A stretch of 64,000 nt of DNA, taken from the NCBI GenBank assembly GCA_920105625.2, contig OV050033.1, forward strand, positions 90,150,280-90,214,279, in the 5' to 3' direction. The notes beneath the pieces are model-generated. The model saw only the letters and a list, made by a program, of their open reading frames with translations, was not told the origin of the DNA and did not search any database. This stretch comes from Clusia tigrina (taxonomy: Eukaryota > Arthropoda > Insecta > Diptera > Clusiidae). This document shows positions 52,631 through 63,433 of the stretch, one piece after another. How positions within the stretch are numbered: position 1 is the first letter of the stretch; the number at the start of each line of letters is the position of its first letter. Made by a program: the position numbers and the translations under genes.

Positions 52631-54075
52631 TACTCGAGCCTCTTGTCAATTTAAGTTATCGCTCAAAGCTATGCTACCCTTGAGTCCCAAATCAAACACT
52701 GATAAAACTTCAAATGGCCCTAACTTCTATACAGTACGTCCTACACCTATCAAAGTTTGCAACATACAAATGCTTGTAACTTTTTACTGGAGCGTCATAA
52801 AATCTTGAAATTCTGTAACAATAAAGTAGTCGAGATTCTTGTCAATTTAAGCTATCGCTCAAAGCTATCCTACCCTTGAGTCCCAAATCAAACACTGATA
52901 AAACTTCAAATGGCCCTAACTTCTATACGGAATGTCCTTCACCTATCAAAGTTTGCAACATACAAATGCTTGTAACTTTTTACTGGAGCGTCATAAAATC
53001 TTGAAATTCTGTAACAATAAAGTAGTCGAGACTCTTGTCAATTTAAGCTATCGCTCAAAGCTATCCTACCCTTGAGTCCCAAATCAAACACTGATAAAAC
53101 TTCAAATGTCCCTAACTTCTATACGGAATGTCCTTCACCTATCAAAGTTTGCAACATACAAATGCTTGTAACTTTTTACTGGAGCGTCATAAAACCTAGA
53201 AATTTTGTAACAATAAAGTACTCGAGCCTCTTATCAATTTAAGCTATCGCTCAAAGCTATGCTACCCTTGAGTCCCAAATCAAACACTGATAAAACTTCA
53301 AATGGCCCTAACTTCTATACGGAATGTCCTTCACCTATCAAAGTTTGCAACATACAAATGCTTGTAACTTTTTACTGGAGCGTCATAAAATCTTGAAATT
53401 CTGTAACAATAAAGTAGTCGAGACTCTTGTCAATTTAAGCTATCGCTCAAAGCTATCCTACCCTTGAGTCCCAAATCAAACACTGATAAAACTTCAAATG
53501 TCCCTAACTACTATACTGTACGTCCTACTAATATCAAAGTTTGCAACATACAAATGCTTGTAACTTTTTACCAGAGCGTCATAAAACCTAGAAATTTTGT
53601 AACAATAAAGTACTCGAGCCTCTTGTCAATTTAAGCTTTCGCTCAAAGCTATGCTACCCTTGAGTCCCAAATCAAACACTGATAAAACTTCAAATGGCCC
53701 TGACTTCTATACGGTACGTCCTACACCTATCAAAGATTGCAACATACAAGTGGTTGTAACTTTTTACTGTAGCGTCTTAAAACCTTGAAATTTTGTAACA
53801 ATTAAGTACTCGGGCCTCTTGTCAATTTATGCTATCGCTCAAACCTATGCTACCCTTGAGTCCCAAATCAAACACTGATAAAACTTTTTTACGGTACGTC
53901 CTATACCTATCAAAGTTTGCAACATACAAATGCTTGCAACTTTTTACTGGAGCTTCATAAAACCTTGAAATTTTGTAACAATAAATTACTCGAGCCTCTT
54001 GTCAATTTAAGTTATCGCTCAAAGCTATGCTACCCTTGAGTCCCAAATCAAACACTGATAAAACTTCAAATGGCC
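52631..54075 (+). repeat. 12-monomer HOR, copy 4, partial
   Basis: Seven full monomers (52631 to 53986) and part of the eighth match copy 3, including CTACTAATATC (near 53526) and the 16-bp deletion; the private mark is AAACTTTTTTACGG near 53882. At 54076 the eighth monomer changes to GGCCTTAACTTATATACGG and CATCATCC, leaving the HOR. Confidence 0.92.
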
Positions 54076-55523
54076 TTAACTTATATACGGTGCGTCCTAC
54101 ACCTATCAAAGTTTGCATCATCCAAATGCTTGTAACTTTTTACTGGAGCGTCATAAAACCTTGAAATTTTGTAACAATAAAGTACTCGAGCCTCTTGTCA
54201 ATTTAAGCTATCGCTCAAAGCCTTGAGTCCCAAATCAAACACTGATAAAACTTCAAATGACCATAACTTCTGTACGGTACGTCCTAAGCCTATCAAAGTT
54301 TGCAACATACAAATGCTTGTAACTTTTTACTGGAGCGTCATAAGGCCTTGAAATTTTGTAACAATAAAGTACTCGAGCCTCTTGTCAATTTAAGCTATCG
54401 CTCAAAGCTATGCTACCCTTGAGTCCCAATTCAAACACTGATAAAACTTCAAATGGCCCTAACTTCTATACGGTTTCAAAGTTTGCAACATACAAATGCT
54501 TGTATCTTTTTACTGGACCGTCGTAAAACTTTGAAATTTTGTAACAATAAAGTACTCGAGCCTCTTGTCAATTTAAGCTATCGCTCAAAGCCTTGAGTCC
54601 CAAATCAAACACTGATAAAACTTCAAATGACCATAACTTCTGTACAGTACGTCCCAAGCCTATCAAAGTTTGCAACATACAAATGCATGTAACTTTTTAC
54701 TGGAGCGTCATAAGGCCTTGAAATTTTGTAACAACAAAGTACTCGAGCCTCTTGTCAATTTAAGCTATCGCTCAAAGCTATGCTACCCTTGAGTCCCAAA
54801 TCAAACACTGATAAAACTTCAAATAGCCCTAATTTCTATACGGTACGTCCTACACCTATCAAAGTTTGCAACATACAAATGCTTGTAACTTTTTACTGGA
54901 GCGACATAAAAGCTTGAAATTTAGTAACAATAAAGTACTCGAGCCTCTTGTCAATTTAAGTTATCGCTTAAAGCTATGCTACCCTTGAGTCCCAAATCAA
55001 ACACTGATAAAACTTCAAATGGCCCTAACTTCTATACAGTACGTCCTACACCTATCAAAGTTTGCAACATACAAATGCTTGTAACTTTTTACTGGAGCGT
55101 CATAAAATCTTGAAATTCTGTAACAATAAAGTAGTCGAGATTCTTGTCAATTTAAGCTATCGCTCAAAGCTATCCTACCCTTGAGTCCCAAATCAAACAC
55201 TGATAAAACTTCAAATGTCCCTAACTTCTATACGGTACGTCCTACTCCTATCAAAGTTTGCAACATACAAATGCTTGTAACTTTTTACCAGAGCGTCTTA
55301 AAACCTAGAAATTTTGTAACAATAAAGTACTCGAGCCTCTTGTCAAGTTAAGCTTTCGCTCAAAGCTATGCTACCCTTGAGTCCCAAATCAAACACTGAT
55401 AAAACTTCAAATTGCCCTAACTTCTATACGGTACGTCCTACACCTATCAAAGATTGCAACATACAAGTGTTTGTAACTTTTTACTGTGGCGTCTTAAAAC
55501 CTTGAAATTTTGTAACAATTAAG
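54076..55523 (+). repeat. Mixed monomers right of the 12-monomer HOR
   Basis: Starts are 54183 (187 bp), 54370 (183 bp), 54553 (187), 54740, 54936, 55132 and 55328. The 183-bp copy has lost 13 bases between ACGG and TTCAAAG near 54475 and is the only one of that kind I saw. Monomers 54740-55131 again resemble the end and start of the 12-monomer unit (AACAACAAAG, GCGACATAAAAGC, ACAGTACG, TAGTCGAGAT), so this is a further decayed HOR fragment. Confidence 0.86.
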
Positions 55524-56420
55524 TACTCGGGCCTCTTGTCAATTTATGCTATCGCTCAAACCTATGCTACCCTTGAGTCCCAAATCAAACACTGATAAAA
55601 CTTCAAATGGCCCAAACTTCTTTACGGTACGTCCTACACCTATCAAAGTTTGCAACATACAAATGCTTGCAACTTTTTACTGGAGCTTCATAAAACCTTG
55701 AAATTTTGTAACAATAAATTACTCGAGCCTCTTGTCAATTTAAGTTATCGCTCAAAGCTATGCTACCCTTGAGTCCCAAATCAAACACTGATAAAACTTC
55801 AAATGGCCCTAACTTATATACGGTACGTCCTACACCTATCAAAGTTTGCATCATCCAAATGCTTGTAACTTTTTACTGGAGCGTCATAAAACCTTGAAAT
55901 TTTGTAACAATAAAGTTCTCGAGCCTCTTGTCAATTTAAGCTATCGCTCAAAGCCTTGAGTCCCAAATCAAACACTGATAAAACCTCAAATGGCCCTAAC
56001 TTCTATACGGTACGTCCTACACCTATCAAAGTTTGCAACATATACATGCTTGTAACTTTTTACTGGAGCGTCATAAGGCCTTGAAATTTTGTAACAATAA
56101 AGTACTCGAGCCTCTTGTCAATTTAAGCTATCGCTCAAAGCTATGCTACCCTTGAGTCCCAATTCAAACACTGATAAAACTTCAAATGGCCCTAACTTCT
56201 ATACGGTACGTCCTACACCTATCAAAGTTTGCCACATACAAATGCTAGTAACTTTTTACTGGAGCGTCATAAAACCTTGAAATTTTGTAACAATAAAGTA
56301 CTCGAGCCTCTTGTCAATTTAAGTTATCGCTCAAAGCTATGCTACCCTTGAGTCCCAGATCAAACACTGATAAAACTTCAAATGGCCCTAACTTCTATAC
56401 GCTACGTCCTACAACTATCA
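55524..56420 (+). repeat. Distant copy of 36139-37035 (offset 19,385 bp)
   Basis: Monomers at 55524, 55720, 55916, 56103 and 56299 carry the same rare marks as 36139 onward: CGGGCC, CCCAAACTTC, TTCTCGAGCC, AAAACCTCAAATG, GCTAGTAAC and GTCCCAGATC. At about 56421 the text jumps from CTACAACTATCAAAG to ATTGCAACATACAAGTG. From there it follows 37431 onward at an offset of 18,993 bp, so exactly 392 bp (two monomers) are missing relative to the other copy. Confidence 0.85.
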
Positions 56421-57669
56421 AAGATTGCAACATACAAGTGTTTGTAACTTTTTACTGTAGCGTCTTAAAACCTTGAAATTTTGTAACAATTAAGTACTCG
56501 GGCCTCTTGTCAATTTCTGCTATCGCTCAAACCTATGCTACCCTTGAGTCCCAAATCAAACACTGATAAAACTTCAAATGGCCCTAACTTCTATACGGTA
56601 CATCCTACGCCTATCAAACTTCGCAACATACAAATGCTTGTAACCTTTTACTGGAGCGTCATAAATCCTTGAAATTTTGTAACAATAAGGTACTCGAGCC
56701 TCTTGTCAATTTAAGTTATCGCTCAAAGCTATGCTACCCTTGAGTCCCAAATCAAACACTGATAAAACTTCAAATGGCCCTAACTTCTATACAGTACGTC
56801 CTACACCTATCAAAGTTTGCAACATACAAATGTTGTAACTTTTTACTGGAGCGTCATAAAATCTTGAAATTCTGTAACAGTAAAGTAGTCGAGATTCTTG
56901 TCAATTTAAGCTATCGCTCAAAGCTATCCTACCCTTGAGTCCCAAATCAAACACTGATAAAACTTCAAATGTTCCTAACTTCTATACGGTACGTCCTACT
57001 CCTATCAAAGTTTGCAACATAGAAATGCTTGTAACTTTTTACCAGAGCGTCTTAAAACCTAGAAATTTTGTAACAATAAAGTACTCGAGCCTCTTGTCAA
57101 GTTAAGCTTTCGCTCAAAGCTATGCTACCCTTGAGTCCCAAATCAAACACTGATAAAACTTCAAATTGCCCTAACTTCTATACGGTACGTCCTACACCTA
57201 TCAAAGATTGCAACATACAAGTGTTTGTAACTTTTTACTGTAGCGTCTTAAAACCTTGAAATTTTGTAACAATTAAGTACTCGGGCCTCTTGTCAATTTA
57301 TGCTATCGCTCAAACCTATGCTACCCTTGAGTCCCAAATCAAACATTGATAAAACTTCAAATGGCCCAAACTTCTTTACGGTACGTCCTACACCTATCAA
57401 AGTTTGCAACATACAAATGCTTGCAACTTTTTACTGGAGCTTCATAAAACCTTGAAATTTTGTAACAATAAATTACTCGAGCCTCTTGTCAATTTAAGTT
57501 ATCGCTCAAAGCTATGCTACCCTTGAGTCCCAAATCAAACACTGATAAAACTTCAAATGGCCCTAACTTCTAAATGGTACGTCCTACACCTATCAAAGTT
57601 TGCAACATACAAAAGCTTGTAACTTTTTACTGGAGCGTCATAAATCGTTGAAATTTTGTAACAATAAAG
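56421..57669 (+). repeat. Mosaic continuation, partly repeating 55132-55915
   Basis: Monomer 56495 (CGGGCC, ATTTCTGC, CAAACTTCGC) matches 37502. Monomer 56691 (195 bp, CAAATGTTGTAAC) then switches to the AAGTTATCG and ACAGTACG type of 54936. The following 56886, 57082, 57278 and 57474 repeat 55132, 55328, 55524 and 55720 at an offset of 1754 bp. Rare marks shared are GAGATTC, CAAATTGCCC and CCCAAACTTC. Confidence 0.84.
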
Positions 57670-58051
57670 TACTCGAGCCTCTTGTCAATTTAAGCTATCG
57701 CTCAAAGCGATGCTACCCTTGAGTCCCAAATCAAACATGATAAAACTTCAAATGGCCCTAACTTCTATACAGTACGTCCTACACCTATCAAAATTTGCAA
57801 TATACAAATGCTTCTAACTTTTTACTGTAGCGTCATAAAACCTTGAAATTTTGTAACAATAAAGTACTCGACCCTCTTGTCAATTTAAACTATCGCTCAA
57901 AGCTATGCTACCCTTGAGTCCCAAATCAAACACTGATAAAACTTCAAATGGCCCTAACTTCTATACGGTACGTCCTACACCAATCAAAGTTTGCAACATA
58001 CAAACTTTTTACTGGAGCGTCATCAAACCTTGAAATTTTTTAACAATAAAG

Positions 58052-58215
58052 TACTCGAGCCTCTTGTCTATTTAAGCTATCGCTCAAAGCTATGCTACCC
58101 TTGAGTCCCAATTCAAACACTGATAAAACTTCAAATGGCCCTAACTTCTATACGGTACGTCCTACACCGGTCAAAGTTTGCAACATACAAACCTTGAAAT
58201 TTTGTAACAATAAAG
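58052..58215 (+). repeat. 164-bp monomer with a 32-bp deletion
   Basis: CATACAAA runs straight into CCTTGAAA, so monomer positions of about 141-172 are gone. AAA occurs at both edges of the lost piece. CACCGG at 58165 is a linked mark. A second copy lies at 58803-58966 with the same CACCGG, 751 bp farther on, so the two share one origin. Confidence 0.9.
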
Positions 58216-58802
58216 TACTCGAGCCTCTTGTCTATTTAAGCTATCGCTCAAAGCTATGCAACCCTTGAGTCCAAAATCAAACATGGTAAAACTTCAAATG
58301 GCCCTAACTTCTATATGGTACGTCCTACACCTATCAAAGCTTGCAACGTACAAATGCTTGTAACTTTTTACTGGAGCGTCATAAAACCTTGAAATTTTGT
58401 AACAATAAAGTACTCGAGCCTCTTGTCAATTTAAGCTATCGCTCAAAGCTATGCTACCCTTGAGTCCCAAATCAAACAATGATAAAACTTCAAATGGCCC
58501 TAACTTCTATACGGTACGTCCTACACCTATCAAAGTTTGCAACATACAAATGCTTGTAACTTTTTACTGGAGCGTCATAAAACCTTGAAATTTTGTAACA
58601 ATATAGTACTCGAGCCTCTTGTTAATTTAACCAATCGCTCAAAGTTATGCTACTCTTGAGTCCCAAATCAAACACTGATAAAACTTCCAATGGCCCTAAC
58701 TTCTATACGGTACGTCCTACACCTATCAAAGTTTGCAACATACAAATGCTTGTTACTTTTTACTGGAGCGTCATAAAACCTTGAAATTTTGCAACAATAA
58801 AG

Positions 58803-58966
58803 TACTCGAGCCTCTTGTCAATTTAAGCTATCGCTCAAAGCTATGCTACCCTTGAGTCCCAATTCAAACACTGATAAAACTTCAAATGGCCCTAACTTCT
58901 ATACGGTACGTCCTACACCGGTCAAAGTTTGCAACATACAAACCTTGAAATTTTGTAACAATAAAG
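58803..58966 (+). repeat. 164-bp monomer, second copy
   Basis: Same junction and the same CACCGG mark as 58052-58215. The next monomer begins TACTCGAGACTC with CTATTTAAGC, while after the first copy it begins TACTCGAGCC with CTATTTAAGC. Confidence 0.9.
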
Positions 58967-59926
58967 TACTCGAGACTCTTGTCTATTTAAGCTATCGCTC
59001 AAAGCTATGCAACCCTTGAGTCCAAAATCAAACATGATAAAACTTCAAATGGCCCTAACTTCTAAATGGTACGTCCTACACCTATCAAAGTTTGCAACAT
59101 ACAAAAGCTTGTAACTTCTTACTGGAGCGTCATAAAACCTTGAAATTTTGTAACAATAAAGTACTCGAGCCTCTTGTCAATTTAAGCTATCGCTCAAAGC
59201 GATGCTACCCTTGAGTCCCAAATCAAACAATGATAAAACTTCAAATGGCCCTAACTTCTATACGGTACGTCCTACACCTATCAAAGTTTGCAACATACAA
59301 ATGCTTGTAACTGTTTACTGGAGCGTCATAAAACCTTGAAATTTTGCAACAATAAAGTACTCGAGCCTCTTGTCAATTTAAGCTATCGCTCAAAGCTATG
59401 CTACCCTTGAGTCCCAAATCAAACACTGATAAAATTTCAAATGGCCCTAACTTTTATACGGTACGTCCTACACCGATCAAAGTTTGCAACATACAAACTT
59501 TTTACTGGAGTGTCATAAAACCTTGAAATTTTGTAACAATAGAGTACTCGAGCCTCTTGTCTATTTAAGCTATCGCTCAAAGCTATGCAACCCTTGAGTC
59601 CCAAATCAAACATGATAAAACTTCAAATGGCCCTAACTTCTATACAGTACGTCCTACACCTATCAAAATTTGCAATATACAAATGCTTGTAACTTTTTAC
59701 TGGAGCGTCATAAAACCTTGAAATTTTGTAACAATAAAGTTCTCGACCCTCTTGTCAATTTAAGCTATCGCTCAAAGCTATGCTACCCTTGAGTCCCAAA
59801 TCAAACACTGATAAAACTTCAAATGGCCCTAACTTCTATACGGTACGTCCTACACCAATCAAAGTTTGCAACATACAAACTTTTTACTGGAGCGTCATCA
59901 AACCTTGAAATTTTTTAACAATAAAG

Positions 59927-61680
59927 TACTCGAGCCTCTTGTCTATTTAAGCTATCGCTCAAAGCTATGCCACCCTTGAGTCCCAAATCAAACATGGTAA
60001 AACTTCAAATGGCCCTAACTTCTATATGGTACGTCCTACACCTATCAAAGCTTGCAACATACAAATGCTTGTAACTTTTTACTGGAGCGTCATAAAACCT
60101 TGAAATTTTGTAACAATAAAGTACTCGAGCCTCTTGTCAATTTAAGCTATCGCTCAAAGCTATGCTACCCTTGAGTCCCAAATCAAACAATGATAAAACT
60201 TCAAATGGCCCAAACTTCTATACGGTACGTCCTACACCTATCAAAGCTTGCAACATACAAATGCTTGTAACTTTTTACTGGAGCGTCATAAAACCTTGAA
60301 ATTTTGCAACAATAAAGTCCTCGAGCCTCTTGTCAATTTAAGCTATCGCTCAAAGCTATGCTACCCTTGAGTCCCAAATCAAACAATGATAAAACTTCAA
60401 ATGGCCCTAACTTCTATACGGTACGTCCTACACCTATCAAAGTTTGCAACATACAAATGCTTGTAACTTTTTACTGGAGCGTAATAGAACCTTGAAATTT
60501 TGCAACAATAAAGTACTAGAGCCTCTTGTCAATTTAAGCTATCGCTCAAAGATATGCTACCCTTGAGTCCCAAATCAAACACTGATAAAACTTCAAATCG
60601 CCCTAACTTCTATACGGTACGTCCTACACCTATCAAAGTTTGCAACATACAAATGCTTGTAACTTTTTACTGGAGCGTCATAAAACCTTGAAATTTTGTA
60701 ACAATATAGTACTCGAGCCTCATGTCAATTTAAGCAATCGCTCAAAGTTATGCTACCCTTGAGTCCCAAATCAAACACTGATAAAACTTCAAATGGCCCT
60801 AACTTCTATACGGTACGTCCTACACCTATCAAAGTTTGCAACATACAAATGCTTGAAACTTTTTACTGGAGCGTCATAAAACCTTGAAATTTTGTAACAA
60901 TAAAGTACTCGAGCCTCTTGTCCATTTAAGCTATCGCTCAAAGCTATGCTACCCTTGAGTCCCAAATCAGACAATGATAAAACTTCAAATGGACCTAACT
61001 TCTATACGGTACGTCCTACACCTATCAAAGCTTGCAACATTCAAATTCTTGTAACTTTTTACTGGAGCGTCATAAAATCTTGAAATTTTGCAACAATAAA
61101 GAACTCGAGTCTCTTGTCAATTTAAGCTATCGCTCAAACCTATGCTACCCTTGAGTCCCAAATCAAACAATGATAAAACTTCAAATGGCCCTAACTTCTA
61201 TACGGTACGTCCTACACCTATCAAAGTTTGCAACATACAAATGCTTGTAACTTTTTACTGGAGCGTAATAGAACCTTGAAATTTTGCAACAATAAAGTAC
61301 TCGAGCCTCTTGTCAATTTAAGCTATAGCTCAAAGATATGCTACCCTTGAGTCCCAAATCAAACACTGATAAAACTTCAAATGGCCCTAACTTCTATACG
61401 GTACGTCCTACACCTATCAAAGTTTGCAACATACAAATGCTTATAACTTTTTACTGGAGCGTCATAAAACCTTGAAATGTTGTAACAATATAGTACTCGA
61501 GCCTCTTGTCAATTTAAGCAATCGCTCAATGTTATGCTACCCTTGAGTCCCAAATCAAACACTGATAAAACTTCAAATGGCCCTAACTTCTATACGGTAC
61601 GTCCTACACCAATCAAAGTTTGCAACATACAAACTTTTTACTGGAGCGTCATCAAACCTTGAAATTTTTTAACAATAAAG
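59927..61680 (+). repeat. 9-monomer higher-order repeat (1754 bp), copy 1
   Basis: Starts are 59927 (195 bp), 60122, 60318 (TCCTCGAGCC), 60514 (TACTAGAGCC), 60710, 60906, 61102 (GAACTCGAGTC), 61298 (AGCTATAGCTC) and 61494 (187 bp, CAAACTTTTTAC). All these marks return 1754 bp later. A 61-codon open frame on the minus strand (60789-60974) is repeat read-through. Confidence 0.92.
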
Positions 61681-63433
61681 TACTCGAGCCTCTTGTCTAT
61701 TTAAGCTATCGCTCAAAGCTATGCCACCCTTGAGTCCCAAATCAAACATGGTAAAACTTCAAATGGCCCTAACTTCTATATGGTACGTCCTACACCTATC
61801 AAAGCTTGCAACATACAAATGCTTGTAACTTTTTACTGGAGCGTCATAAAACCTTGAAATTTTGTAACAATAAAGTACTCGAGCCTCTTGTCAATTTAAG
61901 CCATCGCTCAAAGCTATGCTACCCTTGAGTCCCAAATCAAACAATGATAAAACTTCAAATGGCCCTAACTTCTATACGGTACGTCCTACACCTATCAAAG
62001 CTTGCAACATACAAATGCTTGTAACTTTTTACTGGAGCGTCATAAAACCTTGAAATTTTGCAACAATAAAGTCCTCGAGCCTCTTGTCAATTTAAGCTAT
62101 CGCTCAAAGCTATGCTACCCTTGAGTCCCAAATCAAACAATGATTAAACTTCAAATGGCCCTAACTTCTATACGGTACGTCCTACACCTATCAAAGTTTG
62201 CAACATACAAATGCTTGTAACTTTTTACTGGAGCGTAATAGAACCTTGAAATTTTGCAACAATAAAGTACTAGAGCCTCTTGTCAATTTAAGCTATCGCT
62301 CAAAGATATGCTACCCTTGAGTCCCAAATCAAACACTGATAAAACTTCAAATCGCCCTAACTTCTATACGGTACGTCCTACACCTATCAAAGTTTGCAAC
62401 ATACAAATGCTTGTAACTTTTTACTGGAGCGTCATAAAACCTTGAAATTTTGTAACAATATAGTACTCGAGCCTCATGTCAATTTAAGCAATCGCTCAAA
62501 GTTATGCTACCCTTGAGTCCCAAATCAAACACTGATAAAACTTCAAATGGCCCTAACTTCTATACGGTACGTCCTACACCTATCAAAGTTTGCAACATAC
62601 AAATGCTTGTAACTTTTTACTGGAGCGTCATAAAACCTTGAAATTTTGTAACAATAAAGTACTCGAGCCTCTTGTCCATTTAAGCTATCGCTCAAAGCTA
62701 TGCTACCCTTGAGTCCCAAATCAGACAATGATAAAACTTCAAATGGACCTAACTTCTATACGGTACGTCCTACACCTATCAAAGCTTGCAACATTCAAAT
62801 TCTTGTAACTTTTTACTGGAGCGTCATAAAATCTTGAAATTTTGCAACAATAAAGAACTCGAGTCTCTTGTCAATTTAAGCTATCGCTCAAACCTATGCT
62901 ACCCTTGAGTCCCAAATCAAACAATGATAAAACTTCAAATGGCCCTAACTTCTATACGGTACGTCCTACACCTATCAAAGTTTGCAACATACAAATGCTT
63001 GTAACTTTTTACTGGAGCGTAATAGAACCTTGAAATTTTGCAACAATAAAGTACTCGAGCCTCTTGTCAATTTAAGCTATAGCTCAAAGATATGCTACCC
63101 TTGAGTCCCAAATCAAACACTGATAAAACTTCAAATGGCCCTAACTTCTATACGGTACGTCCTACACCTATCAAAGTTTGCAACATACAAATGCTTATAA
63201 CTTTTTACTGGAGCGTCATAAAACCTTGAAATGTTGTAACAATATAGTACTCGAGCCTCTTGTCAATTTAAGCAATCGCTCAATGTTATGCTACCCTTGA
63301 GTCCCAAATCAAACACTGATAAAACTTCAAATGGCCCTAACTTCTATACGGTACGTCCTACACCGATCAAAGTTTGCAACATACAAACTTTTACTGGAGG
63401 GTCATGAAACCTTGAAATTTTGTAACAATAAAG
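61681..63433 (+). repeat. 9-monomer higher-order repeat, copy 2 (1753 bp)
   Basis: Starts are 61681, 61876, 62072, 62268, 62464, 62660, 62856, 63052 and 63248, each 1754 bp after its partner. I saw few differences: GCCATCGC near 61900, GATTAAACTTC near 62142, CTTGTAAC against CTTGAAAC, and in the last monomer CACCGATC and one T fewer (CAAACTTTTACTGG), which makes it 186 bp. Confidence 0.92.

Larger units (their letters stand above)
57670..59926 (+). repeat. Right-hand subfamily with shortened monomers
   Basis: Starts are 57670 (195), 57865 (187), 58052 (164), 58216 (195), 58411, 58607, 58803 (164), 58967 (195), 59162, 59358 (187), 59545 (195) and 59740 (187). Marks are CTTGTCTATTTAAGC, AACATGATAAA or AACATGGTAAA (one base short), CAATGATAAA, CACCAATC or CACCGGTC or CACCGATC, TTTGCAACAATAAAG and CAAACTTTTTAC. 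CGGTACG and the other consensus bases are kept better here than in 30-57 kb. Confidence 0.88.
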
